Assembly (NCBI RefSeq): GCF_042611095.1
Contig: NZ_JBHFPV010000001.1
Coordinates: 124,001-188,000, forward strand
Direction: 5' to 3'
Source of the DNA: Meishania litoralis
GTDB lineage: Bacteria > Bacteroidota > Bacteroidia > Flavobacteriales > Flavobacteriaceae
Length of the DNA: 64,000 bases
The first letter of the stretch is position 1, and the number at the start of each line of letters is the position of its first letter. Positions 54,604 to 63,892 of the stretch are shown piece by piece. The notes beneath the pieces are model-generated. The model did not search any database. It saw only the letters and a list, made by a program, of their open reading frames with translations, and had not been told where the DNA came from. Both the position numbers and the translations under genes were made by a program.

Positions 54604-55026
54604 ATGAAAAATTACGGTTTTACCCTGCTATTGTTTCTAGGTATCTTGGCATGTGGATTTACATCAAAAAAGGAAGTAAAAGAAAACAAAAAGATAGCTA
54701 TGGAAAAAACTCTGGTAGGCGATAGTGTTTTGAGGCACGTGGTTCTGTTCAAATTCAAGGATGGAACGTCTAAGGATGATATCAAAAAAGTCGAAGAGGC
54801 ATTTTCTGCCCTACCCTCGAAAATACCCGAAATTGCCGGATACGAATGGGGGACGAACAATAGTCCCGAAGGCTTGAACAAAGGCCTTACCCATTGCTTC
54901 TTTTTAACTTTTAAATCAGAGGAAGATCGTGCCGTTTATCTACCCCACCCGGCGCATAAGGCTTTTGGCGAAGTATTGGGACCGCACCTTGACGATGTTA
55001 CGGTTGTCGATTATTGGACGAAATAG
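54604..55026 (+). CDS. Dabb (stress-responsive A/B barrel) domain lipoprotein
   Basis: 140 residues; lipoprotein signal with lipobox LACG near residue 17. The Dabb domain starts at LRHVVLFKFKDGTSKDDIKKV near residue 45 and ends with HPAHKAFGEVLGPHLDDVTVVDYWTK. It is a small ferredoxin-like alpha-beta barrel, usually dimeric. Some relatives are cyclases, most are uncharacterised. Periplasmic and membrane-attached by inference. Confidence 0.88.
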   Translation: MKNYGFTLLLFLGILACGFTSKKEVKENKKIAMEKTLVGDSVLRHVVLFKFKDGTSKDDIKKVEEAFSALPSKIPEIAGYEWGTNNSPEGLNKGLTHCFFLTFKSEEDRAVYLPHPAHKAFGEVLGPHLDDVTVVDYWTK

Positions 55027-55073
55027 TTGATGGTTGATGGTTGATGGTAAATATTTAATGTCCGAACAACCCA

Positions 55074-56111
55074 CTACATATTTAAGATAGCTTTATTGAT
55101 TCTTTTGACGAGGCTCGGCCCTTCGTAAATAAATCCGGTATAGAGCTGAACGAGATCGGCACCGGCATTTAGTTTGTCCAAAGCATCTTGGGGTGAATGT
55201 ATGCCTCCTACCCCGATAATCGGAAAGGCCTTATTGCTATTTTCAGCTAAAAACCGAATAACTTCGGTACTTCGCTCCGTCAATGGTTTTCCGCTGAGCC
55301 CACCTTTTTCTTCGGCATCTACAAGGTCAGATTTCAAATCTTTGCGTTCGATCGTCGTATTTGTCGCGATAACGCCGTCTATTCCGGTCGTCTTTACGAT
55401 CTCGATAATATCGATCAACTGGGCTTCGGTCAGGTCAGGTGCAATTTTTAACAGGATAGGCTTTTCTAGACCGTTCGAAGCTTTAGCCGCGTATTTTTCA
55501 TTTTCCTTTTTGAGCTCTTTCAATAAGGCCGTCAAAGGCTCTTTATCTTGCAGTTCCCTAAGACCGGGGGTATTTGGCGAGCTCACATTGACAACGAAGT
55601 AATCCACATATTTGAAAAGTGCATCAAAACAGATTAGATAATCTTTAATGGCATTGTCGTTCGGGGTAACCTTGTTCTTTCCGATATTACCCCCTATCAT
55701 CACATTTTTGTTCGTCTTTAGACGTTCAACCGCATCGAAAACCCCTTGATTGTTGAAACCCATACGGTTTATTATGGCCTTGTCTACCTTTAATCGAAAT
55801 AGTCTTTTTTTTGGATTGCCTGCCTGGGCTTTGGGCGTCAAGGTACCGATTTCGATAAATCCGAACCCAAAATTTGAAAGCTCTTGGTACAATTTGGCAT
55901 CCTTATCGAAGCCAGCCGCAAGACCAACGGGATTTTTGAACTTCAGACCAAAAACCTCACGCTCCAACCTTTTGTCCTCGATTACAAAAATCGACCTGAA
56001 AATTCGAGAAAATCCGATATTCGAAAACAATCGAATGAGTGAAAATGTAAGATGATGAACCCTTTCCGGATCAAGTAGAAAAAGTAAGGGCCGAACGATA
56101 ATTTTGTACAT
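55074..56111 (-). CDS. pyrD: dihydroorotate dehydrogenase (quinone), class 2
   Basis: 345 residues. It oxidises dihydroorotate to orotate in pyrimidine synthesis, with quinone as acceptor. The N-terminal helical extension (YKIIVRPLLFLLDPERVHHL) that binds the membrane is typical of class 2. FMN-site segments are GLKFKNPVGLAAGFDKDA near residue 55 and IGVGGIHSPQDA near residue 297. The catalytic Ser is in VVNVSSPNTPGLREL near residue 175. Confidence 0.96.
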   Translation of the reverse strand: MYKIIVRPLLFLLDPERVHHLTFSLIRLFSNIGFSRIFRSIFVIEDKRLEREVFGLKFKNPVGLAAGFDKDAKLYQELSNFGFGFIEIGTLTPKAQAGNPKKRLFRLKVDKAIINRMGFNNQGVFDAVERLKTNKNVMIGGNIGKNKVTPNDNAIKDYLICFDALFKYVDYFVVNVSSPNTPGLRELQDKEPLTALLKELKKENEKYAAKASNGLEKPILLKIAPDLTEAQLIDIIEIVKTTGIDGVIATNTTIERKDLKSDLVDAEEKGGLSGKPLTERSTEVIRFLAENSNKAFPIIGVGGIHSPQDALDKLNAGADLVQLYTGFIYEGPSLVKRINKAILNM

Positions 56112-56200
56112 AAAACGCGGGAGGATTTTGGTAAAAATACAAACAAAAGCCTTGTATTTTCCCTATACCAACCGTTTTTATCAACACCCGAAGGTTAACA

Positions 56201-56641
56201 TCATTTTGGGTCCACGGCATCTCCCATTTGAACCGGATCCACGCGAATGGGGTCTAACAAAGCCTCGACACAAAGACTTAGATAGCGTTCATATTGCCTT
56301 TCGTTGAACATCACGAGCAACTTCTTATCGCTTTCATATGAGGCGTCGATCAATTTTTGTTGGAGCATTTTGTATTTTTCGGCCAAAGTGGTCAACTGCT
56401 CGGGTGAACTCTGTGGGTGCTGATCAAAAAGTTTTTGAATATCATCTTTTATGGCCTTGGACGTCACTTCAAGTTCAGCCCTTATTTCCTCCATTGCAGT
56501 TACTTGTTTTTCATTTAACTGAAAAACCTTTACAATAAGGTCGATGTTCTTTCCGCCGATGTCCAAAGTACAACTTTGGGCACTGGCCGAAAAAAACAAG
56601 AAGAAAGTTACCACTAATGTAAGAATGGCTTTGGAATACAT
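56201..56641 (-). CDS. small secreted helical protein, Spy/CpxP-like
   Basis: 146 residues from ATG 56641 (MYSKAILTLVVTFFLFFSASAQ), which gives a proper signal peptide; ATG 56689 would add 16 residues. The mature protein is a long helical, charged chain (VFQLNEKQVTAMEEIRAELEV, then LAEKYKMLQQKLIDASYESDKKLL), resembling periplasmic LTxxQ/Spy-type chaperones, though the LTxxQ motif itself is only approximated (LNEKQ). Two Cys (near residues 23 and 127) might form a disulfide. Divergent from pepT. Confidence 0.7.
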   Translation of the reverse strand: MYSKAILTLVVTFFLFFSASAQSCTLDIGGKNIDLIVKVFQLNEKQVTAMEEIRAELEVTSKAIKDDIQKLFDQHPQSSPEQLTTLAEKYKMLQQKLIDASYESDKKLLVMFNERQYERYLSLCVEALLDPIRVDPVQMGDAVDPK

Positions 56642-56700
56642 ACGGTTACAACTTGTATTTGCTCTAGTATAAACAGTATTTTTACTCAAAAATTATATAA

Positions 56701-57927
56701 ATGCAGCACATAATCGACCGATTTATCGGGTACGCAACCATTGATACGCAAAGTGACCCAACCTCTGACAGCACCCCCAGTACTGAAAAGCAATGGGTCT
56801 TGGCACAAAAACTTGCCGAAGAACTGCAAGAAATAGGCATGAAAAATGTCTCTATCGACGACAATGCCTACATTATGGCAACTTTACCGGGCAATGTCGA
56901 CAAAAAAATACCGACCATCGGATTTATCTCTCACTTCGATACATCGCCCGACTTTTCTGGAACTAACGTTAACCCGAGGATCATAGAAAATTACGATGGA
57001 GGTGATATCGTTCTGAATGCCGCAGATAATATCGTTCTCTCACCCGATTATTTCGAAGATTTGCTTTTCTACAAAGGGCAGACCCTGATAACCACAGACG
57101 GCACAACCCTTTTGGGCGCAGATGATAAAGCGGGTATCGCCGAAATCGTTACGGCGATGGAATATTTGATCCAACATCCCGAAATCGAACATGGCGAGAT
57201 AAAAGTAGGTTTTACCCCTGACGAGGAAATCGGTCGTGGCGCACATCGTTTCGATGTTGAAAAATTTGGTGCCGATTGGGCCTATACCGTTGACGGCAGT
57301 CAAATCGGAGAGCTTGAATACGAGAATTTCAATGCCGCAAGTGCGAAAATCGTCATTAAGGGAAAAAGCGTACACCCCGGATATGCCAAAAACAAAATGA
57401 TCAATGCCATAAGTCTTGCGCACGAGTTTATGAAAGCCTTACCCCATGAGGAAACACCTCAAAATACTAGCAAAAGAGAAGGTTTTTTTCATGTGCACCA
57501 TATTCAAGGTGAAATTGAACATGCCGAGCTCGAACTTATAATTCGAGATCATGACAGGAACCAGTTCGAAAGAAGAAAGCGATTATTGCAAAAAACGGCG
57601 GAATCATTGAACGAAAAACATGGAAAACAAATTACCCTCGAACTAAAAGACCAGTACTACAATATGCGCGAAAAGGTCGAACCCGTTTTTCATATCGTTG
57701 AGATCGCCAAAGCTGCCATGGAAGCGGTTGGTGTCACACCGATAATAAAGCCGATACGTGGAGGAACTGACGGCTCGCAGTTGAGCTTTATGGGATTGCC
57801 TTGCCCGAATATTTTTGCAGGCGGACATAATTTTCATGGAAAGTATGAATATATACCGGTCGAAAGTATGCTTAAGGCCGTTGAGGTTATCGTCAAAATT
57901 TGCGAACTTACGGCAAGCAAAGAATAG
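56701..57927 (+). CDS. pepT: peptidase T (tripeptide aminopeptidase)
   Basis: 408 residues, the normal length. The di-zinc M20B site is complete: GFISHFDTSPDFSG (His/Asp ligands, near residue 80), LLGADDKAG (bridging Asp near residue 141), FTPDEEIGRGA (catalytic Glu and ligand, near residue 176), YTVDGSQIGELE (Asp near residue 198) and FAGGHNFHGKYEYIP (last His near residue 381). It removes the N-terminal residue of tripeptides in the cytoplasm. It ends 5 bp before the next start. Confidence 0.97.
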   Translation: MQHIIDRFIGYATIDTQSDPTSDSTPSTEKQWVLAQKLAEELQEIGMKNVSIDDNAYIMATLPGNVDKKIPTIGFISHFDTSPDFSGTNVNPRIIENYDGGDIVLNAADNIVLSPDYFEDLLFYKGQTLITTDGTTLLGADDKAGIAEIVTAMEYLIQHPEIEHGEIKVGFTPDEEIGRGAHRFDVEKFGADWAYTVDGSQIGELEYENFNAASAKIVIKGKSVHPGYAKNKMINAISLAHEFMKALPHEETPQNTSKREGFFHVHHIQGEIEHAELELIIRDHDRNQFERRKRLLQKTAESLNEKHGKQITLELKDQYYNMREKVEPVFHIVEIAKAAMEAVGVTPIIKPIRGGTDGSQLSFMGLPCPNIFAGGHNFHGKYEYIPVESMLKAVEVIVKICELTASKE

Positions 57928-57932
57928 CCGGT

Positions 57933-58529
57933 ATGGATATTTTAGAAAAAGTGGAGGCGTATTATGAGACTGCCCATCATTTTAAGGAAGGGATAAATGT
58001 TTTGCGCGATTTGGCATTAAAGGCCAATGCAGAGGAAACTTTCAAATGGCAAGCCCCGGTATATGCAATCGATGGAAAAAATGTATTCTGGATAGCTAGG
58101 TTCAAAAATCATTTCGGAATCGGTTTTTTCAATGGAATGTTTTTAAAAGATCCGAAAAACGTACTCGTAAACGTGCAAAAAGGTAAGACCTTGACCATGA
58201 GACATTGGCATTTTACATCTTTGGATGAAATCGACGAAAAAGGGGTACTGTACTATATTCGGGAAGCCTTGGAAAATCAAAAGAAAGGTCTGGTTTTGGC
58301 CCCTGCCCAAAAGAAAAAAAGAAAAGCTGTCATCGTTCCACAACTATTGATGGATGCCTTGAAAAAAAATTCGGCCGAAGATATTTTCAAAAAGCTATCA
58401 CCTTATAAACAGACCGAATATGCCGAGTACATCGCAGACGCCAAACAAGAAAAAACCAAAATAAAAAGGTTGGATAAGATTATTCCCATCATAAAAAAAG
58501 GCAAGGGCCTTAATGACAAGTATCGATAA
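57933..58529 (+). CDS. YdeI family protein with N-terminal DUF1801 domain
   Basis: 198 residues from ATG 57933; the frame also opens at TTG 57900 inside pepT. Residues 15-115 form a DUF1801-like domain (EETFKWQAPVYAIDGKNVFWIARFKNHFGIGFF). The last 70 are the YdeI-type helix region (LMDALKKNSAEDIFKKLSPYKQTEYAEYI ends near residue 170, then TKIKRLDKIIPII). Members are widespread and uncharacterised; relatives affect iron or antimicrobial-peptide phenotypes in some bacteria. It lies 5 bp after pepT and is likely co-transcribed. Confidence 0.88.
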   Translation: MDILEKVEAYYETAHHFKEGINVLRDLALKANAEETFKWQAPVYAIDGKNVFWIARFKNHFGIGFFNGMFLKDPKNVLVNVQKGKTLTMRHWHFTSLDEIDEKGVLYYIREALENQKKGLVLAPAQKKKRKAVIVPQLLMDALKKNSAEDIFKKLSPYKQTEYAEYIADAKQEKTKIKRLDKIIPIIKKGKGLNDKYR

Positions 58530-58533
58530 CCGT

Positions 58534-59883
58534 TCAAAGCATCGGTAGCTTCCAACCGTTGTGATAGGTCGCCTTTGTAAACTCGTTGGCGGCTTCTTCC
58601 TTGAATTTGTTGGCGGCCGCATCCCAATAGATGCGATTGCCCGTTTTGAAGGCTACATTGCCCATATGCGAGACCAAAGCGGCATCATAGCCCACTTTTA
58701 TAGGTGCCGTAAGCTTTGAAGCGTCTCGATTTTTTACAGCTTCAATAAAATTTTTCGTATGAAGGTCCAATCCACTGACACCGCCGGTATCATGCGCTTG
58801 TGCTTCTATTTTCGGAATGCCCTCCTTTCCCCAACCTTGAAATTCTTTTTCGGGAATGATCTCCCATCCACTACGGTCCAGCACCAAGGTACCGAGATTT
58901 CCGATGAAGGCTATTCCGTGGTTTCGTCCATAGTTTCCGCCGTCTATTCCCGTTGCGTGTTCCCATAAAATGGAAAAATCGTCGTACTCAAAAACGGTCT
59001 GAAGGGTATCGGGCGTTTCGGAAGCATCATCCGGATAGGCGAATTTCCCACCAAGTGCCATCACCGATTTCGGTCTTCCGGCCTTCATGCCATATAGCGC
59101 ATAATCAATTAAATGAACGCCCCAATCGGTCATTAATCCTCCGGCGTAATCCCAGAACCATCTAAAATTAAAGTGAAAGCGATTCTGGTTAAAGGGCCGC
59201 AGTGCTGCCGGTCCTAACCACATATTATAATCAACACCTTCCGGTACGGCCGAGTCTTCGATTATGGGCACAGGTTTCATCCAGCCTTGATAGGCCCAAG
59301 CCTTTGCCAACCTGATATTGCCAAGTTTACCGGAATGTACAAAGTCGATGGCATCGACAAAATGGGGCTGGCTTCGCTGCCATTGTCCAATTTGCACCAT
59401 TCTATCACTGGCTCCGACATAATTGAGCATAATGTCGGCCTCTTGTATCGAATTGGCGATCGGCTTTTCACAATATACATCCTTACCAGCCTGCAAGGCG
59501 TCGGTCAACATTAAGCAGTGCCAATGGTCAGGGGTGCCGATTATCACGACATCGATATCTTTATTTTCGAGCAGTTTTCGATAGTCTTTGTACCATGTCG
59601 GCTTTTTTATTCCAGCCTTTTCGAGGTCTGCCGTACGTTTCTTCAATACGCTTTCATCGACATCGCAAAGGCCAATTATATCGACCTCGCTAATTTTGAG
59701 CATCGAACTTAAATCGGAAAAACCCATGCCATTGCAACCTATCAAACCTACGTTGATCCGATCGTTCGGCCCGACCTTTTTACGAATCTTGCCTAAAAGT
59801 TCTATCGGAAATAGAAAAGAAGCCGTTACTCCCGTCGCGGCAAGTGAGCTTTTTTTGATGAAATTTCGTCTATCGGTATACAT
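58534..59883 (-). CDS. Gfo/Idh/MocA family oxidoreductase with Tat-type signal
   Basis: 449 residues from ATG 59883 (MYTDRRNFIKKSSLAATGVTASFLF), chosen because it places a twin-arginine motif (RRNFIKK) at the N-terminus. The Rossmann start is INVGLIGCNGMGFSDL near residue 45, and GLCDVDES carries the ribose-binding acid. VVIIGTPDHWHCLML and DVYCEKPIANSI are the family EKP motif region near residue 135. The protein is probably exported folded with NAD(P) bound and oxidises or rearranges sugars in the periplasm; relatives include glycoside 3-oxidoreductases. Substrate unknown. Confidence 0.9.
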   Translation of the reverse strand: MYTDRRNFIKKSSLAATGVTASFLFPIELLGKIRKKVGPNDRINVGLIGCNGMGFSDLSSMLKISEVDIIGLCDVDESVLKKRTADLEKAGIKKPTWYKDYRKLLENKDIDVVIIGTPDHWHCLMLTDALQAGKDVYCEKPIANSIQEADIMLNYVGASDRMVQIGQWQRSQPHFVDAIDFVHSGKLGNIRLAKAWAYQGWMKPVPIIEDSAVPEGVDYNMWLGPAALRPFNQNRFHFNFRWFWDYAGGLMTDWGVHLIDYALYGMKAGRPKSVMALGGKFAYPDDASETPDTLQTVFEYDDFSILWEHATGIDGGNYGRNHGIAFIGNLGTLVLDRSGWEIIPEKEFQGWGKEGIPKIEAQAHDTGGVSGLDLHTKNFIEAVKNRDASKLTAPIKVGYDAALVSHMGNVAFKTGNRIYWDAAANKFKEEAANEFTKATYHNGWKLPML

Positions 59884-59934
59884 GGTCGCAAATTTTAAGA
59901 ACCGTTCAATATACTGATTTTGGAGCAAAAAAAA

Positions 59935-59966
59935 GCGGCGACCTTAAGATGGTCGCCGCTTTTTTT
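59935..59966. terminator. bidirectional intrinsic terminator after yajC
   Basis: A perfect 9 bp GC-rich stem (GCGGCGACC / GGTCGCCGC) with a 7-base loop, followed by seven T on the plus strand and by a T-run on the minus strand. It ends the minus-strand nusB / DUF1573 / yajC transcripts before the Gfo/Idh/MocA gene starts at 59883. Confidence 0.9.
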
Positions 59967-59982
59967 ATTCATTATGACCTAT

Positions 59983-60270
59983 TTATTTTTTTGCCGGAGC
60001 ATTTAATTTTTTGCTCAGCTCCATAGAAATGGCCGTACGATCAAATTTCAACTTACCGGCCATTGTTTCGATGACGCATGAAAAATCGCTGTCATTCAAT
60101 TCAAGAATCTTGCCATGAAGGCCGCTTTTGGTAATAATGCGATCTCCACGCTTCAACTCTGAGGCGAATTTTTTTTCATCTTTTTGCCGTTTCATTTGCG
60201 GGCGTATCATGAATAGATAGGCCACCACAAAAATCAATATCATCGGCAGAAACTGCCCCAATCCTTCCAT
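59983..60270 (-). CDS. yajC: preprotein translocase subunit YajC
   Basis: 95 residues with one N-terminal membrane helix (FLPMILIFVVAYLFMIRPQ) and the family motif FMIRPQMKRQKDEKKF. It then has the short beta-rich KRGDRIITKSGLHGKILELND part. YajC is an accessory subunit of the SecDF complex. It follows the DUF1573 lipoprotein gene by 23 bp and is closed by a strong terminator. Confidence 0.95.
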   Translation of the reverse strand: MEGLGQFLPMILIFVVAYLFMIRPQMKRQKDEKKFASELKRGDRIITKSGLHGKILELNDSDFSCVIETMAGKLKFDRTAISMELSKKLNAPAKK

Positions 60271-60293
60271 ACTGTGTTCTCGTTTGTTCTATT

Positions 60294-60767
60294 TTATTGT
60301 GCTACCGGACCTGTAGGTGTCGCACCCTTAGGGTTTACGAATGCCTTGATCCTCAATAGTTCTTGTCCCTTTTCGGTATTGGCCGTTACGGTAATAGTTT
60401 TGGTAACCTGATTTTGGCCCGAACCATTAAAACGCACCAAAAGCTCGCCTTTTTCACCTGGGGCGATAGGGGCCTCCGGTTTTTTAGGTACGGTACAACC
60501 ACAGGTACTTTTGGCATCGGTAATGATCAAAGGTGCATTGCCCGTATTCGTAAAAGTGAATATGGTCTCTTGCGGAGTGCCTTGTTCTATGGTACCGAAA
60601 TCATGTTCCGATTTTTCGAATTCCATTACAGGAAGTTGTTTCGCTGCCTCGTCACGCTCAGCGGCCACTGCCACGTTGCCCGTCTTGATCTTGCTGCTTG
60701 CGTTTTCTTTACAAGAAGTAAACGCCAAAAGGGATAAAACACCCAATGATAAAATTGCTCTTTTCAT
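60294..60767 (-). CDS. DUF1573 domain lipoprotein
   Basis: 157 residues from ATG 60767 (MKRAILSLGVLSLLAFTSC, lipobox FTSC). The Ig-like DUF1573 domain shows EFEKSEHDFGTIEQGTPQ near residue 47, FTFTNTGNAPLIITDAKSTCGCT (split by a strand) and PIAPGEKGELLVRFNG. The CGC in the middle is typical. The domain is common in Bacteroidota surface or periplasmic proteins; function unknown. Located between nusB and yajC, a frequent flavobacterial order. Confidence 0.9.
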   Translation of the reverse strand: MKRAILSLGVLSLLAFTSCKENASSKIKTGNVAVAAERDEAAKQLPVMEFEKSEHDFGTIEQGTPQETIFTFTNTGNAPLIITDAKSTCGCTVPKKPEAPIAPGEKGELLVRFNGSGQNQVTKTITVTANTEKGQELLRIKAFVNPKGATPTGPVAQ

Positions 60768-60788
60768 TTTAGAAATTTTTATTTGTTG

Positions 60789-60796
60789 CAAAACTA
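60789..60796 (-). promoter_or_regulatory. candidate -7 box for DUF1573-yajC
   Basis: The minus strand reads TAGTTTTG, a TAnnTTTG match, 21 bp before the chosen ATG at 60767. It lies inside the upstream in-frame extension (to 60791), which supports the shorter start. No clear -33 TTG. Confidence 0.45.
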
Positions 60797-60933
60797 AAGA
60801 ATTATTGGTTACTAACGTAAAAATTGAGCTTGTAGTCTATTTACAACCAATTTTCTGCCCATGTAGTTCATCGATCGCCCCTGATTCTGCTTATCTTTCA
60901 GGTCATTGCAAAGCCGTAGATCCATCAATTTGG

Positions 60934-61881
60934 TCACAAAAGACCCCTACCCATTTTTTTCAACTTTCCTTCTTTTCGATATTCCTTGACCAATTTATCG
61001 AGCACTCCGTTTATGAATATGCTGCTCTTCGGAGTGGAATATTCTTTGGCAATCTCAAGAAACTCATTAATAGTGACCTTTTCGGGTATCGAAGAAAAAT
61101 TAAGAAGCTCGCATATTGCCATTTTCAGTAAAATGGAATCAATATCGGCAATTCGGTCCTTATCCCAGTTTGGTGTTTTTCCCTCTATTTCCTTTTCCAA
61201 CATGGCATCGTGCAATAAGGTCTTGGTGAGCAGTTTTTTTGCAAAATCCATATCATCATCGTCCTTCAACAATCTTGGTAAAAAGAAGGCCTCATTTTGA
61301 CTTTGCCTTACCTTTTTTAAAAGTTTGATGATATAGGTGTTCACAATGGGAATATCGTCTACCCAAGTCAGCTGGGTGTCTTCGAAATAATCGTATATTT
61401 TTTCGTTGGGCGCAATGACCTCCCTGTATAGATCAATGATAAGCATTCGATCTTCGTCATAAGAACTGCCGATTCGATGCATATAATCGAGATATAGATC
61501 GCTCTCGACTACCTCCTTGTAGATAAGTCGAACATACTCATCGTTGAGATACCAGTCTTTCAACTTTCTTCGTTCTAGCTCGGAATTCAATTTAATGTTG
61601 GTCGCCAACTGCTGTAGCAACGCATTGTTGACGAACTTTTCCTTATCGGGATAATCGTCCGAGGTGTTCTTTAGATATTTGTTCGACGAAAGTTGTATCT
61701 GTTCCTTGGCCAGTCTTTGCACTTCGATCAAAAGGCTCAAGAGCAATAAATATAGGGTATACATATTCTCGATGCTCGATCTCAAGAACCTTTCCTGGGT
61801 CTCCAAAGAACCTTCCTTTGACTGGGCCAAGGCGTATATGCATTGCATAACCTTTACACGAATATGCCTTCTGGTAAGCAT
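60934..61881 (-). CDS. nusB: transcription antitermination factor NusB
   Basis: 315 residues. The classical NusB fold is in the C-terminal half: KLLTKTLLHDAMLEKEIEGKTPNWDKDRI ends near residue 250, then SILLKMAICELLNF and VTINEFLEIAKEYSTPKSSIFINGVLDKLVKE, which is the signature region. The N-terminus (RHIRVKVMQCIYALAQS) is the usual start. The long middle insertion of about 150 residues is typical for Bacteroidota. NusB binds boxA with NusE in rRNA antitermination. Confidence 0.94.
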   Translation of the reverse strand: MLTRRHIRVKVMQCIYALAQSKEGSLETQERFLRSSIENMYTLYLLLLSLLIEVQRLAKEQIQLSSNKYLKNTSDDYPDKEKFVNNALLQQLATNIKLNSELERRKLKDWYLNDEYVRLIYKEVVESDLYLDYMHRIGSSYDEDRMLIIDLYREVIAPNEKIYDYFEDTQLTWVDDIPIVNTYIIKLLKKVRQSQNEAFFLPRLLKDDDDMDFAKKLLTKTLLHDAMLEKEIEGKTPNWDKDRIADIDSILLKMAICELLNFSSIPEKVTINEFLEIAKEYSTPKSSIFINGVLDKLVKEYRKEGKLKKMGRGLL

Positions 61882-61985
61882 GTTAAAGAACTTTTAGGTA
61901 TGGCCATGTTTTTCAAGGCAAAAATAACAATCTATTTTCTAAACAGAACCAGAACCTATCATTTATGTTATATATTTTATAACAT

Positions 61986-62013
61986 TTGCTTTTGCCCCAA
62001 ACCATTATCTTTG
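61986..62013 (+). promoter_or_regulatory. promoter of the ABC exporter gene
   Basis: TTG (61986-61988), 17 bp, then TATCTTTG (62006-62013): a complete match to TTG-N17-23-TAnnTTTG. The start codon lies 45 bp downstream at 62058. It is one of the best promoter matches in the window. Confidence 0.75.
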
Positions 62014-62057
62014 GCATTTGCGAAAACGCTTCGAACCACATTGGCCAAATATAGGGT

Positions 62058-63812
62058 ATGAAAGAACTAAAACACGTCAATAAGTATTTCAAAAAATATT
62101 GGTTCAAATTGTTGATGGGCATAGTAATAACCATCATCGCACGCGTTTTTACCCTTGTTATGCCCTCATACGTGAATAAATCGATAAGTGTTGTCGAAAA
62201 TTTTATGGGCGGAAAAATCGCTGAATCCTTGGCGAGGGAACAACTACTTCAGTATATTTTGATAATAGTGGGGGCGGCTTTGCTGTCTGGTTTCTTCACC
62301 TTTCTTATGCGCCAGACCATAATCAATGTTTCGAGATATATCGAGTACGACCTCAAGAACGAGGTTTTCGATCATTATCAATTCTTGAGCCTTGATTTTT
62401 ACAAGAAGAACAGAACGGGCGATTTGATGAACCGTATCAGCGAAGATGTCGGCCAAGTGCGCATGTATGCCGGCCCAGCATTAATGTACGGTATCAATAC
62501 GATCACCCTATTTGCCTGTATCATCCCCATCATGTTCTTTACCGCGCCTAAGTTGGCCGCCTACGCCTTGATTCCATTGCCGATTCTTTCGGTACTAATC
62601 TATCAAATAAGCCGGATCATTCACCGGCGCAGTACAAAAGTGCAAGAATTTTTATCGACCCTTTCGACATTTACACAAGAGACCTTTTCAGGGGTTTCGG
62701 TAATCAAGGCCTATGCCTTGGAACCACGGATCAATTCTGAGGTCGGTGTGCTTGCCCTAGAAGGAAAGAACAGGAGTATGGATCTTGCCAAGGTAAACGC
62801 CTGGTTCTTTCCGCTGATGGTACTGATGATAGGGATCAGCAATATTTTTGTTATCTATATCGGGGGAAGACAGTATCTAAATGGCGAAATAGCCTCTGTC
62901 GGTGTCATTGCTGAATTTATACTCTATGTAAACATGTTGACATGGCCAGTGGCCATTGTCGGATGGCTCACATCGATAGTACAGCGGGCGGAAGCATCAC
63001 AGAAAAGGATCAACGAATTTCTAAAGGAAAAACCTTCGATTACCAATAATGTTGCCGAAACGACTCCGATCAAGGGCAAGATCGAGTTCAAAAACGTGTC
63101 GTTCACATATAATGATACCAATATCACTGCACTGAAAAACATTTCCTTTGTCGTCAACGAGGGTGAAACCGTGGCCATTTTAGGTAAGACCGGAGCAGGA
63201 AAATCCACGATACTTGACTTGACGGCAAGGCTTTATGACGTCGATTCAGGAGAAATTCTAGTAGACGATGTGCCCATTAAAGAATTAAACCTTGAAAGTC
63301 TTCGGGGCAATATAGGTGCCGTACCGCAAGATGCCTTTCTGTTTTCCGATTCGATCAAGAACAACATTAAGTTCGGCAAAGAAAACGCCAGTGAATCTGA
63401 AGTAATTGAAGCCGCCAAAAACGCCGTGGTCCATGAAAATATTATGGGCTTTTCGAAACAGTACGATACGGTTTTGGGCGAAAGGGGAATCACCTTGAGC
63501 GGCGGACAAAAACAGCGGGTCTCGATCGCAAGGGCCTTGATAAAAGAGCCCCAGGTCTACCTATTCGATGATTGCCTTTCTGCGGTGGATACCGAGACCG
63601 AGGAAGAAATTTTGAACAATCTTAAAAAGGCCTCAAAAAATCGTACGACGCTTATCGTCAGCCATAGGGTCTCTTCGGCCAAAAATGCCGATAAGATCCT
63701 GATACTTGATGACGGAAAATTGCTTCAAGAGGGCACACATGAAGAACTGAACGATGTAGATGGTTATTACAGTGAACTTTATCGCAATCAGCTTTCGGAG
63801 AAAGAAAACTGA
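62058..63812 (+). CDS. ABC exporter half-transporter (MsbA/Mdl-like) with degenerate catalytic residue
   Basis: 584 residues: a six-helix membrane domain (about 1-320) fused to an ATPase. Walker A GKTGAGKST begins near residue 376, the signature LSGGQKQR is near 480, and Walker B reads VYLFDDCLSAVD with Asp504 followed by Asp505, where the catalytic Glu normally stands. The H-loop His (VSHR) is near 536. Asp in this position marks the degenerate site of heterodimeric exporters such as BmrC/TM287-type halves, which need a partner with a consensus site. No partner gene is adjacent. It could still work as a slow homodimer. Substrate (lipid, drug or peptide) unknown. Confidence 0.93.
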   Translation: MKELKHVNKYFKKYWFKLLMGIVITIIARVFTLVMPSYVNKSISVVENFMGGKIAESLAREQLLQYILIIVGAALLSGFFTFLMRQTIINVSRYIEYDLKNEVFDHYQFLSLDFYKKNRTGDLMNRISEDVGQVRMYAGPALMYGINTITLFACIIPIMFFTAPKLAAYALIPLPILSVLIYQISRIIHRRSTKVQEFLSTLSTFTQETFSGVSVIKAYALEPRINSEVGVLALEGKNRSMDLAKVNAWFFPLMVLMIGISNIFVIYIGGRQYLNGEIASVGVIAEFILYVNMLTWPVAIVGWLTSIVQRAEASQKRINEFLKEKPSITNNVAETTPIKGKIEFKNVSFTYNDTNITALKNISFVVNEGETVAILGKTGAGKSTILDLTARLYDVDSGEILVDDVPIKELNLESLRGNIGAVPQDAFLFSDSIKNNIKFGKENASESEVIEAAKNAVVHENIMGFSKQYDTVLGERGITLSGGQKQRVSIARALIKEPQVYLFDDCLSAVDTETEEEILNNLKKASKNRTTLIVSHRVSSAKNADKILILDDGKLLQEGTHEELNDVDGYYSELYRNQLSEKEN

Positions 63813-63892
63813 AAAATTGTTGCTCCATAAGCATTTTTTTTTCATTTTTGATAGAATAATTCCTCACCGTTAGGAACCATATACAACACAAA

